Shown: in pieces, positions 15,093 to 23,852 of the stretch
Numbering within the stretch: the first letter of the stretch is position 1
Layout: each line of letters starts with the position of its first letter
DNA from: Amycolatopsis orientalis DSM 43388
GTDB lineage: Bacteria > Actinomycetota > Actinomycetes > Mycobacteriales > Pseudonocardiaceae
DNA: 41,646 bases
NCBI RefSeq assembly: GCF_000411975.1
Contig: NZ_ASXG01000060.1
Location: forward strand, 1 to 41,646
Direction of reading: 5' to 3'
Position numbers and translations under genes: made by a program
Notes under the pieces: model-generated
What the model was told of the DNA's origin: nothing
The model's input: the letters and a program-made list of their open reading frames with translations, nothing else
Database searches by the model: none

Positions 15093-16412
15093 CACGGCAC
15101 TTTCTCTGAGCCGCGCACAGGGCTGCGGCGGAATGCCGGACCGGCCGGGCACCGGGCATCCCGGCGCGCGGGACGGATCGCGGTGGCTGGAGGCTCAACC
15201 ACCCTCCACCGTAGCTCTCCCGCGCCGCCCAGGGAAGCCGCCGAAGGGGGACGACCGGCATCCGGCCGCCTCCGCCGGGCGGCGCGAAAGTGGTTGAACG
15301 ATCAGGCAACTGTGGGGAGAGCGCCGCGCCGCGGGGGTCGGAAACGTTGGGGAGAAAGAACAATCCGGCCGCGGGGGACGTTCCTGCCAGCGAGCGGGGA
15401 GATTTGCTGCGCGGCGACGTTCGTGAAGGCCGCGTGAGGTGCGGGGCTGGTTTTGTTGCCGCGAACGGGAACTTGCCCGACGGCTCGGCTGCGCCTCGGT
15501 TCGGCACTGGGGCAGGCGCGCGGCAGCGTGGTCTCCGGTGCACGCCCTCCGGCTATCTCGCGACCGGACTCATCCGGTGGGTTGCCCGCGGCTGGGTGGA
15601 GGCGTGTTGCTGCTCGCAGCGGAGTGGCTGTGCTGTGGGCGTGGTTCTGCGGCCCGTTCCGCGAACCTCGTCTAATTCTCACTTGGACGTGCCTTGTGCG
15701 GTTGCGTGCGGCACGTTGCTGTGGGTTGCTGTGCCTGGGGCGGGGGCATTGGACGTGTTTCTGCTGTTGGGCTGCCTTTCCTCGGATCTCGTCAATCTCT
15801 CGACGGGACGTGCCTTGTGCGGTTGCGTGCGGCACGTTGCTGTGTGCGGCTGTGTCTGGGGTGGGGGCATTGGACGTGTTTCGGCTGTTGGGCTGCCTTT
15901 CCTCGGATCTCGTCAATCTCGCGGCGCGACGTGCCTGGTGCGGTTACGTGCGGCCCGGTGGAGGCGTGTTGCTGCTTGCAGGCGAGGCGGCTGTGCCTTG
16001 GGCCGGGCGCTAGACGTGGTTCTGCGGCTGCGCCGCCCTTCCTCGAACCCGTCTATGTCTCGAGCGGGCGGGCCTTTGTGCTGGTGCCTGCGGCGGGGTG
16101 GGCCGTGCCTCGGGCAGGTCGGAATTGGGCGTGGTTGTGCTCTGCGCTGCCTTTCCGCGAGTCCTGGCTGGCCGTGTCCGGTGCGGTTGTCCGTGGCGGG
16201 AGGCGCGCTGCCGCACACCTCGCCCAGCCGCCCGACCCGATGCGCCTTGGGCAGCAGGGCGGGGTTCTGCTTCCGCCTGTCCACTTGCCTGACGATCCGA
16301 CGCGCCTAAGCGTTCCCCGGCCAGCGCGCAGGCATCGCCGATCTGGCTCGGCTGCGTCGCTCCGACGTGTCCCGTGGGAACGCCACGGCGAACCCAGCCC
16401 TGCCCGCTCCGG
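15093..16412. other. 1.3-kb region without a supported gene
   Basis: No reading frame here has a recognisable domain, consistent codon bias and a start with a ribosome site. The first 350 bases look like an ordinary upstream region of the STAS gene. From about 15440 the plus strand becomes rich in G and T (TTGTGCGGTTGCGTGCGG-like stretches), unlike the neighbouring genes, and contains the 121-bp repeat array described separately. The last 250 bases are ordinary GC-rich spacer before the oxidoreductase stop at 16413. Confidence 0.6.
15686..16048. repeat. Tandem repeat array with a 121-bp period
   Basis: Units start with GACGTGCC at 15686, 15807 and 15928, exactly 121 bases apart. Units 1 and 2 differ at about 9 positions; unit 3 keeps the first 30 bases and then diverges. 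A fainter copy precedes the array (from about 15580: GGTGGAGGCGTGTTGCTGCT matches unit 3) and another follows to about 16170. Units 1 and 2 each contain an ACGTGCC/GGCACGT stem with a 16-base loop (15687-15716 and 15808-15837). The period is not a multiple of three, so the array is not coding. Confidence 0.8.
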
Positions 16413-17240
16413 CTAACCCCCGATCCGGGGCGGCCCGGCGTCCACCACCGTCAGGGAAAGATCCAGGGGATCGAAGTGGATCAGCGACTCCATCCACCAC
16501 GTCATCCCCGCCTCGGCGAGCGCCGCGAGGTCTGCCGGGCCCGGGTCGTCCCACGCTGGGCTCGCGTTGCCCGACACCGCGACTTCGTACGGGCGATCCG
16601 GCGGCCGGACGAGAGCGGCCAGGCGAGCCAGCTCTTCGGGCGGCAACGGCACCGGCCCGGGATTCGGGAAAATGCCGTCGCTTCCCGCGGCCCGGCGCAG
16701 CACCCGTTCGTGCTGGGTCGAACAGGCCGTCCACACCGGGATGGGATACGGCTCCGGCTCGGCAGCGTCCAGGTTCACCCGATAGTGCGACCCTTCGTGT
16801 CGCACCGCCTCCCCAGCCCACATCGCGCGGGCGATGTCCAGTGCTTCGTCGGTCCGCGATGACCGCGCGGCGGGCGAGGACGGATCGCCGAACCGGCTGA
16901 AGTCGCCCGTTTCGTCGGAGCCGATGCCTGCGCCCAGGATCAGCCTGCCTCGGGACAGGCGGGAGAGAGTCGAGGCCTGCCGGGCCAGCACCCACGGCCG
17001 GCGGCGGCTCGGCGGCGTGACCATGGGGCCGAGCCGCACCGTGCTGGTCGCCTGGGCGATCGCGGCGAGCGTGGTCCAGGTGTCGGCGATCGGCGGCATC
17101 GCGGGCACCACGTGGTCCCACAGGAACACGCCGTCCCAACCGGCGGCTTCGGCCCGGACCGCCAGGTCGACCAGGACGGCCGGATCGCCGAACGGGCCGA
17201 ACGGCGGCAGGTAGAGGCCGTAGCGAACGTGGTCGGTCAT
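16413..17240 (-). CDS. LLM-class F420-dependent oxidoreductase
   Basis: The 275-residue protein starts VRYGLYLPPFGPFGDPAVLVDLA and shows WDGVFLWDHV, TSTVRLGPMVTPPSRRRPWVLARQASTLSRLSRGRLILGAGIG, the usual F420-binding barrel pattern. It is close to the type whose C-terminus carries GMTWWMESL. Substrate unknown. ATG 17240 is the first good start; a much longer open frame upstream on this strand is only a shadow of other genes. It is divergent from the PadR-P450 pair across about 120 bases. Confidence 0.86.
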   Translation of the reverse strand: MTDHVRYGLYLPPFGPFGDPAVLVDLAVRAEAAGWDGVFLWDHVVPAMPPIADTWTTLAAIAQATSTVRLGPMVTPPSRRRPWVLARQASTLSRLSRGRLILGAGIGSDETGDFSRFGDPSSPAARSSRTDEALDIARAMWAGEAVRHEGSHYRVNLDAAEPEPYPIPVWTACSTQHERVLRRAAGSDGIFPNPGPVPLPPEELARLAALVRPPDRPYEVAVSGNASPAWDDPGPADLAALAEAGMTWWMESLIHFDPLDLSLTVVDAGPPRIGG

Positions 17241-17354
17241 CGAGGATCCCCCTCCGGATCGGTCGGACAAGACGCTATCGGGAGGCACCGACAAAAACGG
17301 GCGGAGATCTTCTTCCGGCATAGGCCGTTCGGACGTTGCCGGCCAACCGGACCC

Positions 17355-17371
17355 TAGGTTACTGTGACCTA
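17355..17371 (+). promoter_or_regulatory. Candidate PadR operator at the padR start
   Basis: TAGGTTACTGTGACCTA is a 17-base near-perfect palindrome with one mismatched pair. It covers the GTG start (17364) and includes a TANNNT-type -10 (TAGGTT). This is the expected place for autoregulation by the encoded PadR protein. Confidence 0.5.
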
Positions 17372-17873
17372 TGTGTGGACCGACGTGCTCCTGCTCGCGA
17401 AGCTCGCCAACGGACCGCGGCACGGCTACGAACTGCGCAAGCAGATCGAGGAATCCACCGGCCGCACACTGTCGAACAACTCGCTCTACCCGGCGCTGCG
17501 GCGGTTCGCCGAAGCGGGCGCGGTGACCCGGACCGCGCAGCCGCAGGAAGGCCGTCCGCCGCGGCACGTCTACACGATCACCGACGTCGGACGGGAACTG
17601 CTGCACGATCTGCTCGCCGACCTGCCGCCGGAGCTGGCGGGGGACCCGGCCGAGTTCCTGGCGCGGCTGGCGGGCTTCGGCAGGCTCACCCCGGAAGAAC
17701 GGCTGCGCGTGCTGGACGCCCGCCAGGCCGCCGTCGCCGCGCAGCGGGACCGGCTGGCCAAGCTCGCCGAGGGGCAGACCGATCCGTGGAGCCGGCTCGT
17801 GCTGGCCGAGGTGCGCCGCCGCGCCGAAAACGAACAGGACTGGCTCGCGTCGTTGCGCACGCGGGCGGTTTGA
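17364..17873 (+). CDS. PadR-family transcriptional regulator
   Basis: The 169-residue protein has the PadR winged helix: LLLAKLANGPRHGYELRKQIEES, NNSLYPALRRFAEAGAVTR and the wing RHVYTITDVGREL. A helical dimerisation region follows (DARQAAVAAQRDRLAKLAEG). The start is GTG 17364 or, three codons on, GTG 17373, which would suit a leaderless or very short-leader mRNA. It lies 18 bases before a P450 gene in the same direction, so it probably controls that gene. Confidence 0.85.
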   Translation: MTYVWTDVLLLAKLANGPRHGYELRKQIEESTGRTLSNNSLYPALRRFAEAGAVTRTAQPQEGRPPRHVYTITDVGRELLHDLLADLPPELAGDPAEFLARLAGFGRLTPEERLRVLDARQAAVAAQRDRLAKLAEGQTDPWSRLVLAEVRRRAENEQDWLASLRTRAV

Positions 17874-17891
17874 CCCGAGGGAGGACCCCGA

Positions 17892-19082
17892 ATGCCCACC
17901 ACCGCCCAGCTGCCGTTCGCGAGGCCGAACGTCCTGGACATCGCGCCGCTGTACGAAGTGCTGCGGCGCGAAGGCCCGATCGTCCCGGTGACCACCCCGG
18001 CGGGCGACCCGGCCTGGCTCGTCACCGCGTACGAACAAGCGCGGGAAGTGTTCGCGGACAACCGGTTCGGCCGGTCCCACCCGCGTCCCGAGGAAGCCTC
18101 GGCGGTCTCCGACGCCGCGGTGCTGAACGGCCCGCAGGGCGATTTCGAGACCGAAGAGGCCGAGCACGCCCGGTTGCGCCGCCTGCTGGTCCCGGCGTTC
18201 TCGGCGAACCGGATGCGCCGCCTCGGCGGCCGAATCCAGGAACTCGCCGACCAGTGCCTCGACGGGATGGAAGCCGCGGGCTCGCCGGCGAATCTGCACG
18301 AGCACCTGTCGTTTCCCTTGCCGGTGCTGGTGATCTGCGAGCTGCTCGGCGTCCCGTACTCCGACCGCGAGAAGTTCCGGGCCCTGTCCGACCGCATCGG
18401 CGTGCTCGACAGCGGCGGCGACGCCGAAGCGGCGATGACCGAGTTCACCGCCTACATGTCCGGTCTCGCCGACGCGAAGCGCGCGAACCCCGGCCAGGAC
18501 GTGGTGTCCGACCTGGTCGCCGCGCAGGCCGACGACCCGACGTTCACCGACGACGATCTCGGCAGGCTCGCCGCCGGGCTGCTGTTCGCCGGCCACGAGA
18601 CCACCTCGAACCGGATCGACCTCGGCGTGCTCTTCCTGCTCACCGACCTCTCGCGGCGCGACGCGCTGGCCGCCGACCCCGAAGGCCGCGTGCACGGCGC
18701 GGTCGAGGAGATCCTGCGGATGTCCGCGCCGGGCGGGCTCGGACTGCTCCGGTACGCGCACGAGGACGTGGAGATCGGCGGCGTCCGCATCTCGCGCGGC
18801 GACTCGGTGATGATCTCGACCGCGTCGGCCAACCGCGACCCGTCGGTGTTCGCCGACGCGCACGAGTTCGACGCGGACCGCAAACCCAACTCCCACATCG
18901 CTTTCGGCCACGGCGGGTACTTCTGCATCGGCGCGAGCCTCGCCCGGACGGAACTGCGCGTGGTGTTCACGACGTTGTTCCGCCGCTTCCCGAACCTCCG
19001 GCTGGCGGTGTCCGCCGACGAACTGGAAGTACGGGCCAACCGGCTCACCGGCGGCGTTGCGCAGGTGCCGGTCGTCTGGTGA
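17892..19082 (+). CDS. Cytochrome P450
   Basis: The 396-residue soluble P450 has all key motifs. The I-helix is [14 protein letters not shown], the K-helix ExxR is EEILRMS, and the heme loop is [15 protein letters not shown] with the heme-ligating Cys345. The usual His of the bacterial 'FGHGxHxCxG' loop is Tyr ([10 protein letters not shown]), which is a modest deviation. Such class I enzymes hydroxylate small molecules using ferredoxin and ferredoxin reductase, neither of which is adjacent. The gene follows padR by 18 bases and ends 2 bases from the convergent GH2 gene. Confidence 0.92.
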   Translation: MPTTAQLPFARPNVLDIAPLYEVLRREGPIVPVTTPAGDPAWLVTAYEQAREVFADNRFGRSHPRPEEASAVSDAAVLNGPQGDFETEEAEHARLRRLLVPAFSANRMRRLGGRIQELADQCLDGMEAAGSPANLHEHLSFPLPVLVICELLGVPYSDREKFRALSDRIGVLDSGGDAEAAMTEFTAYMSGLADAKRANPGQDVVSDLVAAQADDPTFTDDDLGRLAAGLLFAGHETTSNRIDLGVLFLLTDLSRRDALAADPEGRVHGAVEEILRMSAPGGLGLLRYAHEDVEIGGVRISRGDSVMISTASANRDPSVFADAHEFDADRKPNSHIAFGHGGYFCIGASLARTELRVVFTTLFRRFPNLRLAVSADELEVRANRLTGGVAQVPVVW

Positions 19083-19084
19083 CG

Positions 19085-21487
19085 TCAGACTGACTCGACC
19101 GTGGCAGTTCCGGTGTTGACGAACGGATGCGTGGCACTCACGGTGATCGTGCCGGGAGTGCCGCGCATCGACCGGATCCACACCGCCGCCGCTCCGCCGA
19201 GCGCGCCGAAATCCAGATAGGGGTCGCCGATCAGCACGCCCGGCCCCGTCGCCGAGACGGCCAGCACCCCGCGCGCGTGCGGTCGCGGGGCGCCGTACCG
19301 GTCCAGCAAGCGCAGCGCGACCCGGGTGGTGTCCGCGCCGTCGGCGACGATCTGGTCGTCGTCCGCGGTCACCGCGATCGTGTCGTAGGCCGGATCCGCG
19401 CTGAACCGCCTGCGCAGCACGGTTTGCCCGCCGACCTGTCCTTCGATGGCCAGTTCGGGCCGCGCCCGGCCGTCCACCCGCAGATCCACCGAGAACGGCG
19501 GATGCGCCAGGTGCGGGAACCGCTTGCGGTCCGGCCGCACGGTGACCGGGCGCTTGCCCTCGACAGTCACCACCAGCACCTCGCAGTTCGACCAGATGAT
19601 CGCGTCGCGCCCGGGCCCGCCCGGCGGCGAGCCGGGGCCGAAATCCCAGTAGAAGGCCGGTTCGATCACCGCGCCGCGGGACGGGTCGCGTTGCGCCCGG
19701 TAGAACGCCGCGCCGAGCTTGGGGATGCGGAAGAAATCCATCACGCCGGGGTATTTCACCCCGCGATAGTGGTGGTACCAGCCGGAGGGATAGTCGAAAC
19801 CGCACCAGCCGAGCAGGCCGCTGTAGTGCGGGTCGGACGCGGCGTGGTCGTGCACCCAGGCGTGCAGCATGCTCTGCTCCCGTTGCACGGCAAGGGAATC
19901 CGTCCGCCGGAAGTACGCGGGGCCGACGAGCGTGCCGATCGCCTCGCTGACCAGGTACGGAACTCCGCGCCGCGGCGGGCGCAGCGGAGGCGGCGAACCC
20001 GGCGGACGCGGACGGCTGTAGTCGTTGAACGAGAACACCCCGCCGCCCGCTTTCACCGGGTACAGCGGCGAAAGGTAGCCGCGCTCGCCGGCGACGGCGC
20101 CGGTGCACGGCCGCATCGGGTCGAGTTCCGCGGCGAGCTGATCGGTCCTCCCGTACAGCGCGTATTGGCCGAGTGTCTCGTTCACCCGGGTGCCCCACAC
20201 GATGATCGACGGATGGTTGCGGTCGCGCACGATCATGTCGTGCACGTCGCGCACCGCCAGCTCCTGCCACGCGGTGTCGCCGACGTGGTCCCAGCCCGGC
20301 AGTTCCTCCCACACCAGGATGCCGAGTTCGTCGCAGGCGTCGAGAAACGCCGTCGCCTGCGGATAGTGCGAGCAGCGCACCATCGTGCAGTTCAGTTCTT
20401 CCTTGAGCAGCTGGGCGTCCCGGCGCTGCACGCGGTCCGGCATCGCGCCGCCGACGAACGGGTACCACTGGTGCCTGTTGAGCCCGAACAGCTTGCGCGG
20501 CTTCCCGTTCAGCCGGAAACCGTCCACAGTGAACTGCGCGTCGCGGAGCCCGGTGCGCACCGGATAGGTGTGGACTTTCCGGCCGCCGACGGTGAGCGTG
20601 ACGAGGATGTCGCACAGCGCCGGGTCGTCCAGGTCCCACAGCTGGACCGCTTCGAGCCCCTGCAGCGACACGTTGACCTGGGTGTTTCCCTTCGGTAGCC
20701 CGGTGAGGTCGGTGTAGGAGGAGGCGATCTCGGCACCGTGCTGGCTGAGCGCGGCGGTGAGCCGGACCGGGCCCTTCACCGCTTTCGCCGAGTCCACGGT
20801 GCAGTGCACCAGCACCTCGCGGTTCGGCGTCAGCACGGCGATCTGCTGCGCGTACACATCGGACAGATAGGTCTGCGGCACGCCGGTCAGCCGGACTTCG
20901 CGGTACAGCCCGGCCGGCTGGTAGAAGTCGATGGCCGTCGGTTTCGGGTACTCCGGCAGATCCGGCGGCGTGTTCTGCTGCCAGCGGCCGTCGACGACCA
21001 CGGCGAGCACGTTGTCCTTGTCCGTCAGCAGACCGGTGACCTCGCAGCGCAGCGGCAGGTAACCGCCGCTGCGCGCGGCGACGCGGCGGCCGTTGAGATA
21101 CACCGTCGCGGCGCTGAGCACCCCGTCGAACTGCAGGAACGCGCGGTTGCGGCGCAGTTGCGCGGGCGCGAGGAAACGCTGCCGGTACACCCAGACCTGC
21201 TGCCAGTCCGACGGGTCCCAGTCCTGCCAGGACAGCGGAACCACGCAGTGCGGCACCGAGACGAGCGCCATCCCGCTGTCGTCGAAGTCCGGATCCGTGC
21301 TGCCCGGGACGAACGGGCCGAAAAGCCAGTCCGCGCCGAACCCGTCCCGCGCCTCCGGGGGCGCGGGACGGGAAAGCGCGGCGGCGAGCGCGCCCGAACC
21401 GGCGAGCGCCGCGCCGGCCCCGAGCAGGAAACTTCGCCGGGGATGCGCGGCGAGCCACGAGGGCCGCCGGGAAGGTTCGCCCGTCAT
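19085..21487 (-). CDS. Tat-exported glycoside hydrolase family 2 protein
   Basis: The 800-residue protein opens with a twin-arginine signal (HPRRSFLLGAGAALAGSGALAAAL). A sugar-binding domain (QVWVYRQRFLAP, FDGVLSAATVYLNGRRVA), an immunoglobulin-like domain and a GH2 TIM barrel (KLFGLNRHQWYPFVGGAMPD, NCTMVRCSHYPQ) follow. The acid/base Glu is in VWGTRVNETL and the nucleophile Glu in PYLVSEAIG. A C-terminal Ig-like domain (VALRLLDRYGAPRPHA) ends it. It probably acts outside the cell on beta-galactosides, glucuronides or mannosides; which one cannot be told. The ATG has no strong ribosome site. Confidence 0.86.
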   Translation of the reverse strand: MTGEPSRRPSWLAAHPRRSFLLGAGAALAGSGALAAALSRPAPPEARDGFGADWLFGPFVPGSTDPDFDDSGMALVSVPHCVVPLSWQDWDPSDWQQVWVYRQRFLAPAQLRRNRAFLQFDGVLSAATVYLNGRRVAARSGGYLPLRCEVTGLLTDKDNVLAVVVDGRWQQNTPPDLPEYPKPTAIDFYQPAGLYREVRLTGVPQTYLSDVYAQQIAVLTPNREVLVHCTVDSAKAVKGPVRLTAALSQHGAEIASSYTDLTGLPKGNTQVNVSLQGLEAVQLWDLDDPALCDILVTLTVGGRKVHTYPVRTGLRDAQFTVDGFRLNGKPRKLFGLNRHQWYPFVGGAMPDRVQRRDAQLLKEELNCTMVRCSHYPQATAFLDACDELGILVWEELPGWDHVGDTAWQELAVRDVHDMIVRDRNHPSIIVWGTRVNETLGQYALYGRTDQLAAELDPMRPCTGAVAGERGYLSPLYPVKAGGGVFSFNDYSRPRPPGSPPPLRPPRRGVPYLVSEAIGTLVGPAYFRRTDSLAVQREQSMLHAWVHDHAASDPHYSGLLGWCGFDYPSGWYHHYRGVKYPGVMDFFRIPKLGAAFYRAQRDPSRGAVIEPAFYWDFGPGSPPGGPGRDAIIWSNCEVLVVTVEGKRPVTVRPDRKRFPHLAHPPFSVDLRVDGRARPELAIEGQVGGQTVLRRRFSADPAYDTIAVTADDDQIVADGADTTRVALRLLDRYGAPRPHARGVLAVSATGPGVLIGDPYLDFGALGGAAAVWIRSMRGTPGTITVSATHPFVNTGTATVESV

Positions 21488-21596
21488 CCCCGCCGGCGGG
21501 CGGTTCCGGGACGGGGCGCGGAAGATCCGCCGGAGAGCGTCGACGCCTGCATGGGCGCGAGCTTACTTCCCGGGTTGTTCAGCAGAGGTCAGCTGG

Positions 21597-22442
21597 TCAG
21601 CAGAGGTCGGCGAGCCGGTCGAGCTGGCCGGGATCGGCGGCCCAGCAGTACAGCATCACCTCGTCCGCGCCGAGGTCGCGATACGCGCGGATCGCCGCCC
21701 GGAGGTCTTCCGCCGTGGTGAGCATTCCGCTGGCCATCTGCTCGGCCATTCCGGTGAACGCGTAGTACGCGAGCATCGCCTTTTTCGCTTCGTCCACGAG
21801 GGAATCCGGGCCGAGCGCGACGTTCACCTGCGCGACGAGCCGCGGCTCGCCCTTGCGGCCGTGCTCGTGCCAGTCGCGGCGCACGGTGTCGAACAGCCCG
21901 CCCGCCCACGACGGGGGAGCGGCGGCGAGCAGCCCGTCGCCCCAGCGGGCGACGCGAGCCAGCGCCTTGGGTTTGAACGCGCCGATCAGCACTTCGGGGC
22001 CGCCTTCGCGAGCCGGAGCCGGGCCGATCGGACCGGCGTCGGCGCTGTGCGGTTCTCCGGACCAGAGCGCGCGCAGGTCGGCGAGTTGCCGGTCGAAGCG
22101 GCGGCCGCGGTCGCGCAGCGGGGTGCCGGCGGCGTGGTGGTCGTCCTCGCGGCCGCCGATGCCGAGGCCGAGCACGAACCGGCCGCCGGACATCCGGTCC
22201 AGTGTGGCGGCCTGTTTGGCGAGCAGGGCGGTTTCGCGCAGCGGGGCGAGCAGGACCTCGGTCTGCAGCCGGACGCGGGTGGTCGCGCCGGCCAGCACGG
22301 CGAGCGCGGTCAGCGGTTCGGGATTGGAGTAGACGAGCCGGTCGAGCAGCCCGAGGGTGCGGAACGGGCCGGCGTCCGCGCGCCGCGCCCACTCGAGCAG
22401 GGCGGCGGGGTCGCTGACGGGCAGGCCGATGCCGATGGACAT
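21597..22442 (-). CDS. LLM-class F420-dependent oxidoreductase
   Basis: The 281-residue protein begins SIGIGLPVSDPAALLEWARRAD and shows LGLLDRLVYSNPEPLTALAVLAGAT, VRLQTEVLLAPLRETALLAKQAATLDRMSGGRFVLGLGIGGREDD and C-terminal GADEVMLYCWAADP. This is the third luciferase-like oxidoreductase in the window and differs enough from the other two not to be a recent copy. GGAGG lies 8 bases before ATG 22442. The substrate is unknown. Confidence 0.86.
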   Translation of the reverse strand: MSIGIGLPVSDPAALLEWARRADAGPFRTLGLLDRLVYSNPEPLTALAVLAGATTRVRLQTEVLLAPLRETALLAKQAATLDRMSGGRFVLGLGIGGREDDHHAAGTPLRDRGRRFDRQLADLRALWSGEPHSADAGPIGPAPAREGGPEVLIGAFKPKALARVARWGDGLLAAAPPSWAGGLFDTVRRDWHEHGRKGEPRLVAQVNVALGPDSLVDEAKKAMLAYYAFTGMAEQMASGMLTTAEDLRAAIRAYRDLGADEVMLYCWAADPGQLDRLADLC

Positions 22443-22571
22443 GGGGAAACCTCCGGAAAAACGGGTCGGCAGTCACCGGGTTGCCGCCCGCTCCTGGACC
22501 TGGGGTTTTCAGGCTGGCCGGTCCGCTCTGCGGCGTGTTTCCGGGGACCGGTCCGTCGGAGTGCCCGCAGC

Positions 22572-23474
22572 CTATCCGGCGGCCGTCGGACGGGGCAACG
22601 AGGTTTCCAGCAGTGCCAGCAGTTCGGTGAGCGCGGGGCCGAGCGGCAGGTCGGCGCGGACGGTCGCGTGCTCGTCGCCGCGGGTCTCGCCCCGGTTGAC
22701 GATCACGACAGGTTTGCCGGATTTCGCCGCGCGCCGGACAAAGCGCAAGCCGGACATGACCGTGAGCGAAGATCCCAGCACCAGGACCGCGGATGCCTCG
22801 TCGACCATCCGGTAGCACCGTTCCACGCGGGCGCGCGGCACGTTCTCGCCGAAGAACACCACGTCCGGTTTCAGGACGCCGGAGCAGCGCGTGCAGGGCA
22901 CGGTGCGGAAGGTGCGGACGACGTCCTCGGCCAGTTCGACGTCCCCGTCCGGGTTGATTCGCGTTGCCGTGCCGCCGAAATCCGGATTGGCCGCGCGCAG
23001 CCGGGCGTCGAGTTCCTCGCGCGCGGTGACGCGGCGGCAGCCGAGGCAGACGACGCGGTCGAGGTTGCCGTGCAGTTCGACCGCGCCGGCAGTGCCGGCC
23101 GCGCGGTGCAGTCCGTCGACATTCTGCGTGATGACGCCGGAAACCCAGCCGCCCGCGCGCAATGCGGCGACGGCGCGGTGCCCGTCGTTCGGCGCGGCCC
23201 GCGCGATGGTGCGCCAGCCGAGGTGGCTGCGCGCCCAATAACGCTGGCGGCCCGCCTCGCTGGCGACGAATTCGCCGTACGTCATCGGCGTGTGTTTGCG
23301 GAGGCTGCCGGTTTCGCCGCGGTAGTCAGGTATGCCGGATTCAGTGGAGAGCCCGGCCCCGCTGAGCACGAGCACCCGCCGCCCGGCGACGATCTCTGCG
23401 ACGTCGGCGACCGTGCCCGTGCGCGGCAGTGGTTCGCCAGGTCCGGCCCAGGTCAGCGTCGGTCGCGTGCGCAC
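22572..23474 (-). CDS. Sir2-family NAD-dependent protein deacylase (sirtuin)
   Basis: The 300-residue protein shows the complete sirtuin core. The NAD-binding motif is VLSGAGLSTESGIPDYRG, followed by TQNVDGLH and the catalytic His in VELHGNL. Two Zn pairs are CLGC and CTRC, and the NAD ribose region is VLGSSLTVMSGLRF and VIVNRGETRGD. Sirtuins remove acyl groups from lysines, for example on acetyl-CoA synthetases. GTG 23474 is the only sensible start. It stands alone; no acetyltransferase or AMP-ligase gene is adjacent. Confidence 0.9.
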   Translation of the reverse strand: MRTRPTLTWAGPGEPLPRTGTVADVAEIVAGRRVLVLSGAGLSTESGIPDYRGETGSLRKHTPMTYGEFVASEAGRQRYWARSHLGWRTIARAAPNDGHRAVAALRAGGWVSGVITQNVDGLHRAAGTAGAVELHGNLDRVVCLGCRRVTAREELDARLRAANPDFGGTATRINPDGDVELAEDVVRTFRTVPCTRCSGVLKPDVVFFGENVPRARVERCYRMVDEASAVLVLGSSLTVMSGLRFVRRAAKSGKPVVIVNRGETRGDEHATVRADLPLGPALTELLALLETSLPRPTAAG

Positions 23475-23548
23475 GCCGCCAGTCTACTGGCCACCCTTTT
23501 CCGAAAGCGGGCGATTGGTTTTTCGCGCGGCTGGGTACCAAAGGCAAC

Positions 23549-23737
23549 ATGTGGTTCGCGCTGGCTACCCCCGTCGTCGTGATGGTCGCCGCCGTGCTGA
23601 TGGAGTCCGTGGAGCGATATTGCGTGCGGACTCCCGGCGGGGCGGTCCGCCGTCCGGTGGAACGGGCGGCGCTGCGGGAAGCGTCGATGCCGGTCGTAGC
23701 CGTCGGGGCGGCTCGGCTCAGGCAGCGGACCGCCTGA
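23549..23737 (+). CDS. Small single-span membrane protein, uncharacterised
   Basis: The 62-residue frame opens MWFALATPVVVMVAAVLMESVERYC: one membrane helix right at the N-terminus followed by a basic, cytoplasm-like tail (RRPVERAALREA). AAAGG lies 4-8 bases before ATG 23549. Small proteins of this layout recur in Pseudonocardiales as far as I recall, but no function is known. A 7-bp inverted repeat covers its stop and hairpins follow, consistent with a real transcription unit. Confidence 0.55.
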   Translation: MWFALATPVVVMVAAVLMESVERYCVRTPGGAVRRPVERAALREASMPVVAVGAARLRQRTA

Positions 23738-23759
23738 GGCGCCCACGGGCCGGAGGGGC

Positions 23760-23852
23760 CGGTGTTCTTGGGAGGAACACCGACCCTCCAGCCGGTAGGC
23801 GAGGCCCGCGTTCTCCCCGTCGGGGTGGGAGAGCGCGGGCCGCTTTCTCTTT
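23760..23852 (+). terminator. Hairpins between the small membrane protein gene and the PI-PLC gene
   Basis: An 8-bp stem (23760-23767 with 23775-23782) is followed by a second stem (23803-23810 with 23834-23841) and a T-rich tail CTTTCTCTTT at 23843-23852. The pair separates two convergent genes and probably ends plus-strand transcription. Confidence 0.6.

Noticed and set aside
15686..16170. CRISPR array
   Set aside because: Repeats are adjoining 121-bp units without short repeats and unique spacers, and no cas gene is present.
15439..16416. Cys/Trp-rich reading frames across the 121-bp repeats
   Set aside because: The period shifts the frame in every unit and no ribosome site or conserved domain appears.
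16413..21458. A 1681-codon minus-strand open frame
   Set aside because: Only its last 275 codons encode a real protein (F420 oxidoreductase); the rest is Arg/Ala-rich shadow of the P450 and GH2 genes.
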